64,000 bases of DNA from Alligator mississippiensis (GCF_030867095.1 NC_081831.1:68524716-68588715); one strand, 5' to 3'. Positions 24,616 to 60,863 are shown, counted from the first letter of the stretch. Notes: generated by a model not told the origin, from the sequence alone. Numbers and translations are program-made.

Positions 24616-27600
24616 ATGGAGGGCTCTGTATCTAACGTGGAGCTGTGCAACCTGGCCTACGCGGGGCAGCTGGACGAGCTGCGCGCCCGCCTGCTGCAGG
24701 ATCGCGGCCTGGCGGCGCGCACCGACCAGGTCAGCGGGGGGCGAGGCGGGGAGGGGCGCCGGGGAGGCTCGGCTCCCTCAGGCCGCGTTGACTGTGCTCC
24801 CGCCGCAGGACCGCCGCACCGCGCTGCACTGGGCCTGCTCGGCCGGACACGCCGACATCGCCAACTTCCTGCTGAACCTGGGCGCGCCTGTCGGCCCCCC
24901 CGACGACGTGAGTCTGCCCCGCCTACAGCTCGCGCCGGTGACGTGTTAACTCCGCCCCTCGCGCGGGCCACGCCCCTTCCCGCGGCGGTGCCGGTTGGCC
25001 GGTAACCGCCGCTTGTTCGGTAACTCCCGCCCTGCACCGCGCACGGCCCGGCTGTGCCAGCCCGTGTGGGGCAGCCCCTTGCCGCAGGGGCAGCGCAACC
25101 CGCGTCAGGAGCCTTCACCGGGTGTTGGGGCCGCTGTCCGCACCGTCCCATGAGGCCGGCCGGGGAATAAAATGCTTCAGCTTCCCCCAGTTCTCGCTGC
25201 GACTTACCGTGAGCGATAGAAAGGAAATAAGAAGTCTTATTGGTTGACTTCTTTGCGTGTTTTTCAGCATGCAATAGTTTTCCAGCAAACACGATCATTT
25301 TGAGCTTCCAATACAATAATTTCCTATTTACGGTGGTGTTGGTCGGTCCATCTGCCTCGATGCTGCTGTGGGGCGGCGGTGGCGGCACTGTCGCCCTGAG
25401 CTGCAAACGGTCCAGCTGCCCCGGGGCTGGGCCCCTGCTCGCTTCATGCAGCAGGACACGCGGCTCGGCGCAATGTGCTGGGGGAGGGGGAAAGCAGCCC
25501 TGGGGCGAGGGAGATGTGGGGGCAGAGATGTGTACACATGTGCACGTGAAACATGGACTCAGTTATGTCGATAGAGAGAACTCGGTCTGCGGCGCTCGTG
25601 GGTGCGTGCACACGTGCACCCACACAGATGGGCTGAGGACAAAACATTAGTCAGCATGTGTGTGTGGTATATACTATCTTGTGTATATTGTGTGTGTGTA
25701 TATATCCATATATAATAGTTCTTGTGAGCTGGAGCACCCTTTTTTCAGCATGTGAAGAAGTGAGCTCTAGCTCAGGGAAAAGTGTGTGCGGTTAGTCTGT
25801 GGAGTGCAAATCTGTCCTGCCTTCTGCTTGACTCCAAACTAACATGGCTAACTACATCTCTGCTCATAGATGAAGTGAGCACAGGCAGCACAGCTTAGAG
25901 CAGCCTACCTTGTCTAAGGGACAGCATTTTTCCCCTCCTTGGCCTCATGTGGACGAGCACAGATGTGCAGTATGTGGCACCACAGACCCGTCTGTGGTAC
26001 CACATCCCTCGCATGGAGGTGTTCCCTGCACTGCTACCTTGCAACACGGGGCGGGTAGGTTTCACCCTGGGAAATCCTGGGGTCAAAAAACACCCACACC
26101 GAAAAAAAACAAAACAGGGCAGCACACACGGCAGCAGCACATACCCCTGAAACTGGAGCCTGGCTGGCTAGAGCCATGCTCCAGCTGCTGGCCAGGCTCC
26201 CAGGTGCAGGAGCACCAGCTCCCTGAGACCCCAGGATCCCGGGTAAGGCTGGCCTCAAGCTCCCCTAACCCGCCAGGGTAACCTGCCCTGTGCCAGAGCG
26301 CACGTGGCATGGGCCTTCCCCAGGGACAAGTAGCAGTAGCATCTGTCTGCCATTCTAGTGCATGCTTAATACTTGTTCTGAAAGTGATGCTAGACTTCCT
26401 AGGAATGGTGGTCACGGTGCAAAATGGTTTGGCTCTCTCCCCCTCCAAATTGTAAAGCTTAAACCAGTGGTTTCCAACCTTTTTTAGTCTCAAGGCACTC
26501 CTCAATGGATTTGAGACAACTCCTTCATAACAGCTGTGAAACGAATGCACCCAATTTCAAAAACTAATGTATGTGTAACAATGTTTACCTCCTTGTGGAG
26601 CGGCTAGGAAGTGGGAGTAGGGGACTAACCAGGCAGGGATAAGCTTGAGCCTACCCTTATCAGCTTAGCTCCTTACACCCTTTAAAGGATCTGATGGCAC
26701 TACAGAGTGCTGCAGTATCTGGGTTGAGAATCACTGGCTTAAACAGTTTTAAACACTTTTCCTGCCTCTGCAGGCTGGCTGGACCCCTCTACACATTGCT
26801 GCTTCAGCTGGTCGTGATGAAATTGTGAAAGTTCTGATTGGAAGAGGTGCTCAGGTGAACGTGGCCAATCAGAATGGCTGCACCCCTCTGCATTATGCAG
26901 CTTCCAAAAATAGGGAAGAGGTATGGTTTCTAATGTTAGCAAGCCCTGCTTCTCTCTTTCTTTTAAACAAGGTAAATTAAGGGAACTTCCCCCTCCCCTT
27001 TTTCTTTCCTCATACGCTCAGATTGCAGTCATGCTGTTAGAGAATGGCGCTGATCCAGATGCAACAGATCACTTTGAGTCCACTCCGTTACATAGAGCAG
27101 CAGCCAAAGGAAACCTAAAAATGATACAGATCCTCTTGCGGTACAATGCATCTGTGAACATGCAGGACTCGGAGGGGAACACACCTCTGTAAGTGGTTTT
27201 CCATTTGCAAGCTTTATATTAACTTATCTCTATGGAAAATGTCTTTACTTCACTTGCAAGCATTGTTTGAAAATTCTCTGTTCCTTTAGAAAACTTGACA
27301 TTATCTCCCTGTTTTCTAATTGTAAAAGCCACTGGAAGCAAAGATGCATGACTATATTTGATTCAGTTTATGATGAAGACTGTTTTTCCAGATATATTAG
27401 AGATTCTTCCATTTTATATGATTTCCAAGAGAAACAAAACATTGTAATTTAACAATTATGCTCAGTTGCCAGTAGAGGGAGACTATGTGCCAACAGTCTG
27501 AATGCTGGAGAAAGTTAGGCTGTTTGTAGTCTTGACCTTCTTGCCTTGTTAAACACTCCAAACATGCCATGAATATAAAACCTGCCTAGGGCAGAGGAAG

Positions 27601-28548
27601 AATCTTGGAAGGACAGACCTGGTTTTGGAACTTTTCTGTAACTCTCTTAAGAAAGTAAACAGCAGGTTTAAAGTCCAGTAACTGAAATTTACATCTCTAT
27701 CATGGGATCAGTATGAGTTCCTTGGAGTGAAATCCTGGCCCCAATGAAGTTAGTTGGAAGATTTCTAATCAACTCCAGGGGGGGTAGGATTTCACACTTA
27801 ATGTTTTGGGAATTATTTAATTTCTGCTTTCTATCATGTACTAGCATCCAGTAAGACTTTAAAAAAATTAATCTAATGCTCTTTGACTTGGCACAACTGC
27901 AGTTTTCTTGAAAAAAATGTTCACTGTATAAACCTCTAGATATCTTGAGATATCAAACAATATAGCTAAACCTTTGTATCCCAACACAAAATGTACTGTT
28001 ATAAATAACTGAGGAATGAGATCTTGGTCCCATAATTTTAGTTTGGTTTCTTCTCGAGGCCTTCATGTAATTCAGGCTCACAAACTGGAATTCTTTGACT
28101 TCTCCAAAGTTGACTGGTGCTCAGCAAGGCCAGTGTGTAGGGCTAAAGTGAAGGCCTTCATCTTGACAACTCTTATCCTCAGAAAAGCTCTTAGAAAGTT
28201 ATTAATGACAGTGAAGAGACTGGGCAACAGGCTTTACGGGTTTATTGTAAGTTAGTTGCACGTCGTTGTTCTGTTTCGACTTTCTGGGGACATTCCTGGC
28301 ATTATAATTGTGGTTCTCTGTAGACTTCCTAGGGACTGATGTTATAAACTCAGTAGATCGGCAGTGATTGTGGGTTTCTTGTTTTTTGTTACAGCCATTT
28401 AGCCTGTGATGAAGAGAGAGCAGATGAAGCAAAGCTGTTGGTGTCCCGTGGTTCAAGTATTTACATTGAGAATAAAGAAGAAATGACCCCACTGAAAGTG
28501 GCAAAAGGTGGCCTGGGAGCCATACTTAAGAAAATGGTGGAAGGCTAA
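24616..28548 (+). CDS. PSMD10: 26S proteasome non-ATPase regulatory subunit 10 (gankyrin), complete
   Basis: Five coding exons: 24616-24729, 24809-24907, 26774-26920, 27022-27188 and 28395-28548. They sum to 681 nt, or 226 residues, the same length as human. The start follows GCGGCGGC, a good initiation context inside the CpG island, and gives MEGSVSNVELCNLAYAGQ. The protein is a stack of ankyrin repeats, with TPLHIAASAGRDEIVK, TPLHYAASKNREEIA and TPLHRAAAKGNLKM as clear units. It ends GLGAILKKMVEG. The LxCxE retinoblastoma-binding motif is kept as LACDE at residues 178-182. In the family this protein is an assembly chaperone for the proteasome 19S base, binding the ATPase PSMC4, and also binds CDK4 and MDM2. 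It acts in cytosol and nucleus. The loop at about residues 66-71 reads VGPPDD where human has VNDKDD. A hAT insertion ends 37 bp before exon 3. Confidence 0.97.
25625..25715. repeat. TG/TA-rich microsatellite
   Basis: Interrupted runs of TGTGTG and TATATA (GTATATTGTGTGTGTGTATA and similar) lie in PSMD10 intron 2. A cluster of ACACATGTGCACGTG-type repeats precedes it near 25530-25625. Confidence 0.7.
25745..25859 (+). repeat. Dispersed repeat with TGANGAAG-stem-GAAA motif, copy 3 (second subfamily)
   Basis: TGAAGAAG (25753-25760) is followed by TGAGCT (25761-25766) pairing with AGCTCA (25769-25774) and then GAAA (25777-25780). The copy ends GCTTGACTCCAAACTAACATG GCTAAC in two parts. The flanks resemble copy 1 but the stem sequence is different. 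Confidence 0.55.
26465..26736. mobile_element. hAT MITE with CAGTG ends next to PSMD10 exon 3
   Basis: It begins CAGTGGTTTCCAACCTTTTT and ends GGTTGAGAATCACTG. A perfect 8-bp duplication GCTTAAAC lies at 26457-26464 and 26737-26744. The right end is 37 bp from PSMD10 exon 3 (26774), so it abuts the polypyrimidine tract and probable branch-point zone. Confidence 0.93.
27725..27798. repeat. Palindromic MITE-like repeat
   Basis: GAGTGAAATCCTGGCCCC on the left faces GGGGGGGTAGGATTTCACAC on the right, with CAATGAAGTTAGTTGG between. This is an old fold-back element in PSMD10 intron 4. Confidence 0.6.
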
Positions 28549-31336
28549 CAGTGTCATCTGAGCTTTTATATTATTCTAATTCCATTCCTGATGCACTCAT
28601 ATTTAAGATTGTAACTTTAATATTTTTACATCTTATTTGGCCTAGATTATAATGCAGATAATTGTATAAACCTTCACTTTTTCCATTTGTACTGCCAACC
28701 TATTTCCCTCGCTAGTAATTAAATCAGTCAGCAGTTTTTAAAGTATTTTCAGTATTCTGCACTTTTGTTTCACTTGAAGTCATTATGGCTCTTATAATTT
28801 AGACTTGGAAAGATCCTATCAGGTCATCCTGGTTGTTTCTTCTTTTTTTGGTTCCTCACTGCCCCTTTCCTCCCTCCCCCAGTCCCTAGTACAAGGCTTT
28901 TTTGTGGCATGTTCTGTCCTGTTGCTTGACCCATTTAAAATCTGTTTGTTCTCGATGTCTGTTCCACAGTCTGAACATACTTCTTTTTATTTAACTTTTT
29001 TTTTCTTTTATGGTTTTAATCCAATTCTTTTTTCGTTTCTGTTTGCTAAAGATTATTCCTTTTAGATTGTTTGCATTTTTTTTCATTCTTCACTCCTTTA
29101 GGCTTATCTGTGAATACTTTTATTTCTAAATATTACTGTTGGGTCTCTCTAGTTCTTTAATCTGCGTCATGCACTTCAATGTGAAGATTTCCCAGTAACA
29201 GATGCAGGCCAGCAGTACCTCTCCTGAGATACTGTCCTATAATCACTGCTTTTTTCCTTTGCCACTATGTCTTGTGGCAAACCACTATCTAATTTTACTG
29301 TTCACTTTCCTCTTTTGCCTTTGTTTTACCTGCTTGCTTTTAAGAGCATCTTTCATCCAACTGAATATCTGTGTTGGGTCTTCCCATGGATGTACTGCCT
29401 TGAATCCTGTTGTGGTTTTTCTTCCTAGCTCTTTTTTATCTAACTTGTGTTACTGGTGTTGCTGAGACTTCTGGTACGTACTGTTTTCTGAAATGTTAAT
29501 ACATTCATTCTTCATGTATGTACTTTTTATTTTTATATTAACTCTCTAAGATAACCCTTATTTAATAGGTTAGTTGTATAGCAAGGTAAAATTGTAGGGG
29601 CTGACTCTGGAAGATGTTTGTTCATGAACATGGATTTAAGTTAACATGCTTTATCCTAAAAGCGTACTCTCTTTCACTGGCTTTCAAAACATGAAGAGGA
29701 AAGACAAAACAGTGTCATTTCCATTTATTTCAGTATTTTTGGCTTCTATACTATTAGCTTCTTGAGTGATAATCGCATCAGAAGTTCCAGACAATTTGCC
29801 TCTAGTTGCATCAGTGTGGTGACCACAGAGTTATACTTAACTTTCTATGAATCTTTCTCTGCATGGATTAAAGTCTACAAATGTATATGTGAATACAGAA
29901 TCTGGCATAAGGAAATGAGATCTTTCTTCTTCTAAACTGATGTTGGTGAAACTACTAATGACAACCACATATAGGCTTGTACTTTATTTTTTGTCTGGGG
30001 AATTTTCTTTAAATAAGGAATCAGTAGTGAACAACAATATTGTTGTAACACCAAATATTTTATTAAACTTGCATTTAACAAAGGAATCTCATCATTTGCT
30101 AAACTACTGTATGTCATATGGGCATAAAGATAGCAGATCAGCTGAACTATTGCTAGACTAAAGTGATAGCGGAGAGGTGGTGCAAATAAAATTTTTTTTG
30201 GCTACAGGAAAAATTCAAAACTAATAACAGTAAAACTCAACTCTTTATGTACAAGGGGTATGGTTTTCTACAAACAGAAAGCAAGCATTAAATTGTAACC
30301 AAACAAATTTTTGAGTTGAATGCTTGCATATAAAGTGATGTGCACACTAGAAAGCAAAATGCATTTTAAATTCTTAAAGAGCATGTAGCAAGATCCAGTT
30401 TCTCTATGCTAAGCTGTTGACATACAAAATGGCTTGAGGGGGAGAACCAGTGCTTTTGGTTAGAGGCAGAATTATTTCTAAACTTTTTAACTTTCACTTT
30501 TTACCTGCTATAAAATTCCATAAATTGTCCAGAATTGAGGACTCTATTGTCTTGGGTCTGTTTCATAAGACCTCTGCTTTTTTCAGAGCTATCTAGCACT
30601 CTCTTAAGAGTTACAGTACATGAAAGAGAAATGTAGAATCAAAGTAACTGAGCATGTGTAGTCATTTTAAAAATGTTCACGTTTCAGGCTTCAAAACTGA
30701 AGTCCCCCTTTGACTTCTTGAAACCGTTTAGCATCTATAAGAAAAAGTAATTTTTTACATAGAAGTGAAATTATACTCGGAAGCCCCCAAAGTTGTTGGA
30801 GATAGAAGCAAAATCTATTGAGTCCTCAAAACCCTGTGGATTTTGCCAGTAGATGGAATATAGTAGATCAGGAAAACAGATAGGTGAGGCTGTTGAATAA
30901 CCACTGACAGTATTTTCCTCCCACCTGTGTATTGCTACTTTTATTCCATGTCATCAAAGCCCCTTAGAAGTGGAAATGGGATGCAAGCAACAAGTCAGTC
31001 AGTTTTGGACTTTTGCATCTTCTGTGGTATTGGAGAAGTGGAGACCACTGTCAAAATCCTGAGCTGTGAAGTGTTGGAGATGGTGTTCAGTATTGGTCTG
31101 TGAAGGGCAAGAAATATTGCCACAACTCTCTTTCTAGTCCTTTTCTTCCTGAGGAGATAACGTTTTGTATCTTACTGAATATCTTACCTACTGTACATCA
31201 TAACTTTCTTTTTTTCTTTGGGAGGAAATAACTGGGCCTTGTGACAAAGTCTCTCTGTTACCTCAAAGGTATATTATGAAAAATTAATCTTGCCACTCAC
31301 ACAGCTATCCATGGGTTTGTGATGGACAAATGAGGT
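28549..31336 (+). other. PSMD10 3' untranslated region and intergenic DNA
   Basis: AT-rich sequence follows the PSMD10 stop. ATTAAA at 28718-28723 is a possible poly(A) signal. A pyrimidine-rich, T-heavy stretch runs through about 28840-29100. I see no exon, RNA gene or recognisable repeat in the rest. Confidence 0.4.
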
Positions 31337-31679
31337 GTGTCTACATGTTCAGTTGTATGTAATGTGTCTACATGTTCAGTTAATGTACACATGTACATTA
31401 ACATATGTGTATGTGTCTACATGTTCAGTTAATGTAACCGGATAAACTACAACACAATTTGAGCTGTAATAAACTAATCTGGGCCTCACCGTCTACATGT
31501 GCATTTAAGTATAGTAATTTACTCCACTGTCAGATAGTCCCATCAGATGCAAGTACTATCTGATGGGACAGTAAATTAGTCTGTACCGGCCTAATTGCTG
31601 TGCACATATAGACTGTGGCACTTTACTCTGCAGCAAATTAGTTTACTGCACAGTAAAGCACACATATAGATGCGCCCAT
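31337..31679. mobile_element. Old MITE with an internal tandem repeat
   Basis: The ends GGTGTGTCTACATGTTCAG and ACATATAGATGCGCCC are imperfect inverted repeats. The left end is expanded into three partial copies of TGTGTCTACATGTTCAGTT (about 31340-31435). Inside, GATAGTCCCATCAGAT faces TATCTGATGGGACAG. No clear target duplication. Confidence 0.55.
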
Positions 31680-32470
31680 GGTTATTAATGTGGCTCATGA
31701 TTTGCTAAGATGCTCAATAAAAGGTAAATTGCATTTTTTTCTTCGTGCTTTATAAAAGACGATATTTTAAGACGGAGCAATCGTTGTTGGAAAGGAATGC
31801 TGCCTAGAAAGGTAAGATGCATTTGGCCTCTACATATCGTAAAATGCACTAAAAATCCCCGTCCCCTTACTCTCTCACTCCCATCACCCAATATGATTTG
31901 GTGTACAGAAGTTAGTCTTCATATTAGCTAAGAACTACTGTTAAATACTGTAGTTTTCCTTTTTATTTTCTGTTTACGTTCAGCAAATATGTAACAGTAG
32001 CAGTCTCAGGAACATGCATACAATCTGAATTATTTCCTTTACAGTTAATAATGTCTTTAACTCAGTAGGCCTTAATTACTTAACTTTGATTGACTATATT
32101 AAGGAAGTGCTATAGAGAAAGAAAGGGGTATTAACCTGCATGATTATGGAATGTGTACAAGAACTAAAGGGTAAGTGGTGGGGGGGAAGTCAAGAGAAAA
32201 GTAATTGAGACTTCATGCTAGTAAGAAAGGAGGCTGTTTACAGAATAAAAAAGTGGTTACAAATAGGGTCACTGGTATAATTCCTTGTATATTTGCAAGA
32301 TGGGTGGAGTAAAACAGTGCCTAGGATTTATCTGTCACAGTTACAATGGAAATGTTTGCTAATTAAATTTATGTGATTTTTAAACCAGCTAGAGGGCTCC
32401 CTCTGCCTGGTAATTCACTTGAAATATTTTATTAGCAAGCACTTTCACCTGTGATAAGGAATGTCGCATA

Positions 32471-32794
32471 GGCTGCTTGCAGACATTTGAAAAAAAAAAA
32501 AAAGCACTTTACTGGAAGCAGCAGCACGTTACTTCAGCCCAGCACTGCAAAGTCTGTATAGATCAGGAACTTCAGCAGGGCTTTTTGGTGCTTTTAACTA
32601 AAGCTGATTCAATCAGCTATTAGATACAAGGGCCAAAATGCCCCACTAAAGCTCCTGATCTATACAGACATCAGGCAAACCAGGTTCAACTAATGTGCTG
32701 TCTTTTCTGGCCTTGTGCTAGGCTCCACGTGGGAGCATGTTGAGTTTAACATAAAGTGCTGCTTTTTTTTTTTTTTTAATGTTTGCAAGCAGCC
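32471..32794. mobile_element. Fold-back element with poly(A)/poly(T) arms
   Basis: Terminal inverted repeat: GGCTGCTTGCAGACATT on the left, AATGTTTGCAAGCAGCC on the right. The left arm goes on into an A run and AGCACTTTA; the right arm is TAAAGTGCTGC then a T run. A second inverted pair lies inside (TGTATAGATCAGGA and TCCTGATCTATACA). The flanking ATA on both sides may be a 3-bp target duplication. Most of it could fold into one hairpin. Confidence 0.75.
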
Positions 32795-34396
32795 ATAATG
32801 AGTTAGAAGTACTTTCTTGTCACTTTTTCTTTTACTACTGAGCTTGTTGAATGCTTCAGTCTGTCATGTTCACAGGGTGGTTTAGATGTAATTACAGGAA
32901 GCCTTTTATCCTTAACAGAAAATGTAAAAGATCCAGGCTTAATCTTTGCTTGGGCAAGCTTTCATTTAAAATTAAGGACTGAGACTAGTTTGAAATTTGC
33001 CCCCCATTTTAGAGATTACAAAGGTGGGGAGAGGGCTGGAAATCTTAGTGAGAAATCCTGGTGTCATTGCTTTCAGTAGTGTTGGAATTCTATCCTTTTC
33101 AATTTTCAACTAGGGCACAACAACATTTTTAAATGTTGCAAACAGCTGTGAGATGCTGAGCTGATGTCTCTACCGGTGTATGAAAGAACACGAGTACAGA
33201 AGGCCTACCTCTATATAATAGCATGGTGGCTTAGGGTACCTGTACTGGAAGTGCTCAGTTCCCTCATCCCTGGAGGTATTTGATCCCACCAGACTATAGG
33301 CTAGTATAGGTGAAATCACTCTTTACCCATCCTGTGCAGTGGTGCAGGAAGAAAAAAAACAACAAAGCTTATTGGGTCAGAGAAAGTACAAGAGGGGATC
33401 TGTTTTCACCCCATCAAGAGAAACTTGAATCCCTACAAGGAGAAAAAGGTGCTGAGCTTTGGTCTCCTACTTCCCAGGCAATTATACAGAAGGGGTGCAG
33501 CAGCATTTCCCCTCTCAGCTTCCACTTTCCTTTGAAACATGTAGGGGAAATTGCAGTTTGAAGAGCCCAATCTTATCAGTATATGCTAGGCTTTCTTGTT
33601 GTACACTTGTCATCTTGAGCCCCTTGCAGAGACCTAGATGTTTTCCCAATTTCTGGATCCTGATTGGTTGTAATCATGAACTTTCCTTGACTTGCTCAAG
33701 GCTAGAAACGGTCAGGACTGGGATGGATACAGAGATGTAGCACCAGCCATTTGGAGAACTGTGGAACACATGAAGTTTAGATGCTCCAGGGTTAGGCAGA
33801 AGTTTAGTGTGGGCTTTTGGGATTCTGATTTTGGATGAAAGCAGCCAAGTTCTGCGGAAGTCCTTTACTGAATCTGACTTTATGGTCTGCTCCTGCATTC
33901 TTTAAATCCCACTGATTCCAAGGTGAAAAATCCAGTCTTCAGATGTTAGAAGGTCCTAGCTAAGTTGGTAGGTCTTTTGTAGTTCTCTGCTTGTGGCATA
34001 CCTCACATTTATCTGTTGATGTCTGACTCTTTCCTTTCTGAAAAAGGACTCCTCTGTTTACAAGTGCTTTGGATTTATACACCTCATGTATGTTTTTGAT
34101 TGGCTGTTGGTAACATAAATTGCAGCTTTCTAAACTAATAATCTAAAATAGGTTGCATGTACAGAGACATGCTACATTCATATTTATATGTAGCCATTGC
34201 CAGACACTGAATGCAGTAACCAATTTTAAACATGTATGTTGTGATACACATGCTTCTTGTTTCGTTGGAGGCCTGCCTTCTGGTTCACAACACAAAAGCA
34301 GGTTTCTGGGTTTAAACCCCCACTACTTGCGGTACTAATTCAATACTAACATAGCTGCCGAGGTCCAGAGCTGGTGGGAAAAACTGCACTGGCATT
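32795..34396 (-). other. VSIG1 3' flank and probable 3' untranslated region
   Basis: Downstream of the VSIG1 stop on the minus strand. I see no coding signal and no clear AATAAA on the minus strand, so the end of the transcript is not placed. Confidence 0.35.
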
Positions 34397-58278
<23,882 letters not shown>

Positions 58279-58536
58279 CTTGAAGTCTGGAGAGGAAAGA
58301 GACCAGATGCTGCTGGTTCCTCAGACTAAAACTCAACCAGGTTTTTTTTCAAGTGGGTTTGTGTTTTCTTTATCAGATGCATATCGGAGAAGTCAACACC
58401 TTTCTCATTCTCTTCTTTATCACATATATGCTTTTCTCAAAGTAGCTGAGTAACCGTTCATTTGAAAAAATTTCATGGGGCGTTGCGAGCTGAGACGTTT
58501 GTTAATAATAAACCTTAGGATTCTGCAAATTCTGTG

Positions 58537-58653
58537 GGCTAGGTTCTGCCATTCTCACTTTTGCCACGGTAATGCTTGACTGCATTAATATACCCACCGA
58601 TTCCTATGGGTTGATTTGTTGAGCAAGTTGAGTAAATGACAGAATCTGGCCCC
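58537..58653. repeat. Palindromic MITE-like repeat
   Basis: GGCTAGGTTCTGCCATT on the left is an imperfect inverse of AATGACAGAATCTGGCCCC on the right. It lies about 260 bp upstream of the VSIG1 start codon, so it falls in or beside the promoter. Confidence 0.6.
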
Positions 58654-58872
58654 TATTTCCTGTTAATTCCATCATTTGTATTTAAAAATGGGCAGTATTG
58701 AGATGATGATTGCAGATGTATGTTTGAGAAATGCAAGCATCTATTATTGGGTGGTTTCAAATAGAAATGCTATACCATGTTACAACAGTTTGAAACTTCT
58801 GCAGGAAAACAAAGGGAACCCCTTTCCCCTCTTCCCCCCACCCCTTTTTTTTAACAAATTAAATGCAAATGC

Positions 58873-58997
58873 TTTTGACCCATGTAGACTGACACTTGAC
58901 TGGGATGGTTTAGTCTGAGATGCTCCTGCCTTAGACTAGATTAGATGGATAAGGCGACTTCCTGAGCTTTCTTCCAGCTCTACTATCCTAGGATTCA
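58873..58997 (+). mobile_element. CR1 LINE 3' end fragment
   Basis: CCTTAGACTAGATTAGATGG, CTTTCTTCCAGCTCTAC and ATCCTAGGATTCA are a diverged CR1 3' terminus. It is about 600 bp upstream of VSIG1. Confidence 0.65.
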
Positions 58998-59089
58998 ATG
59001 TACTTTGCACAGTACTGATAAGAAATTTACACTGTGAATTCATTCTGCTTTACTACAAACACTGGCAGCTGCATAACTTAGGAGGAAAG

Positions 59090-59165
59090 CAGGGTGGTCT
59101 AGCAGAGAGGCTTTACTATCTGAAGAACTTGGTTCTATTCCTGACTCTGTAGGAATAAGAATTAA
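59090..59165 (+). repeat. MIR-like SINE head
   Basis: CAGGGTGGTCTAGCAGAGAG then ACTTGGTTCTATTCCTGACTC resembles the tRNA-like head of MIR/CORE-type SINEs, with A and B box remnants. Confidence 0.5.
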
Positions 59166-60527
59166 TAATATAAATGTCTTAATATACCAGATAAATCCCT
59201 GATCTGAAATTCTATGTTTATTCACAAAATAGGAAGAGCACAGCCAGTAGCCCAGCTGACTGTAGGTCCATTTGTTTGGGACATGTGGCCAAAATTGCTA
59301 ACTGTAGTCATACCATTTGTGACATAGGTACTTCTCTTAGGGACTGGATTGTAACCATTGCTCACGGTTTCTCACGGGTCACCAAAGACGCACTAAACAG
59401 CCAACAACAGTTGCCCACCAAGCAGCATGTCCTGGCTTCACATCTGCAAGTAAAAGGCTGGATATCATGTATCCATCTCGTAAACCATCCAGCTTCCTCA
59501 CTGTCATTCTCTTACATAGGTGACAGAATGGGCTGTGGTCTGTCGTTCTAACCATGCGTTAGCACAAGTCACCTTAGAAAGAGAACCAAATCTAGACAGC
59601 AACCTCTTTGGGTTCTTTTTTAACTATTTAAATGAATTGGAGGCTCAAGCTTCCTTTACAACTCAGCTTTGTTCAGTGAAGAGTAAGGCTAAGACCTTTT
59701 AACAATAGGACCAGTCAGTTTGTAACACGTGGGAGTGTTAACTCTTATCTGAAGATAATGGCGAGAGCCCAGTACCAGGAACTGCGTGTTAATAGACTGT
59801 ATGACTCAAACCTATGTACACTGAAACACATTCAGCCAGGTCCACCTCTAAGTAACTCCTATTTATACACTCTACAAACAGAAGCAGTACTCGTTAAAAA
59901 AAACCCATCAACCCAAAACCTGCAGGCACACCTATAGGAAAAAGCAGGCCTTCCACTCAATCCCTAGCTAAGCATTGAGATGGTCCTTCAAGGTACCATA
60001 TTTCTGTCTGAAGCCAAAATAACTAAAACCCCCTAAGTAATTCCATGTTTGACTTGACTAAGATCTGCAGCACTTTAAGCCTTTTTTGGTTCTGAAACAC
60101 ATTAAATAAATTATTGTTCCAAGATACCAAAAGATGTATATCATAGGGGATTAAGACAAAAATGTAATTATGTTTCAAACAAGTCCAGAAAAATAACTTC
60201 TTTGAGCCCCTGAATCCATCATTAGTTTGTCTTTCAAATGCACTTTACAATGAATTTGATAATGTGCAACCTTATTAGATGTCTAAAAAATAGTCTTATG
60301 TGCTGTTGCTGAGAGCATTTTGTGCTGTCTCAAAGTAGTCTAAAGATAATTGATGAAATCTGTTATTTTCAAACTCTCAGAATACTGATAGTCGGGAAAT
60401 GGTCTGATTATGCAAACCTTGTATGTGGGCAACACACGGATAAGTGAAATCAAATACAGTTCGTTCTTTGTAGTACTTCATTATAAGTTTATTCTTGTTT
60501 GTTGACTAATTCTCATTCTTGACTCAC

Positions 60528-60776
60528 ACTGTAGTATGGGCAGCAGATTGCATCTCTGCCCCAGCTCTGGACCATGTTGTCAGCACCCCAAGATCCCAGC
60601 CCTGGAGCTGTGAGCCCTGCCAGCGTGGCTGGGGCTGGTCTCCAGGAAAACCCCAGCTTCATGTTGTCATGGCGCTGCTGCTGCTGGGGTCTCCATGGAA
60701 ACTGGCTGCAGGGATATGGGCAGGGGCTGCTGGGAAATGGAGTCTGCTGCAGGCTGGACTTTGTGCACCCCTGGGT
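60528..60776. repeat. GC-rich segment with a CAGGGGTGCACAAAG-type end
   Basis: A GC-rich block in AT-rich surroundings ends CTTTGTGCACCCCTG, which looks like a hAT-type terminal repeat. The matching left end was not found, so it may be truncated. Confidence 0.35.
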
Positions 60777-60863
60777 TAGTGTGTACATGTAGCCTATCTC
60801 CTACTGAAAAGAAGAAGAATTTCTCACCAGTGTGTCAGTTTGCCATAGGCCATATGCTTCTAA

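Larger units (their letters stand above)
23880..25190. promoter_or_regulatory. CpG island spanning the divergent ATG4A-PSMD10 promoter
   Basis: This is the only long stretch rich in both GC and CpG in the window. It covers the first exons of ATG4A (minus) and PSMD10 (plus) and PSMD10 exon 2. The two start codons are 258 bp apart (24358-24615), so the genes almost certainly share a bidirectional, TATA-less promoter. Edges are judged by eye. Confidence 0.85.

Noticed and set aside
23835-25406. Long frames on both strands around the CpG island (211 and 249 codons)
   Set aside because: CpG-island composition removes stop codons. The frames cross verified exon-intron borders of PSMD10 and ATG4A and are Arg/Ala/Pro-rich.
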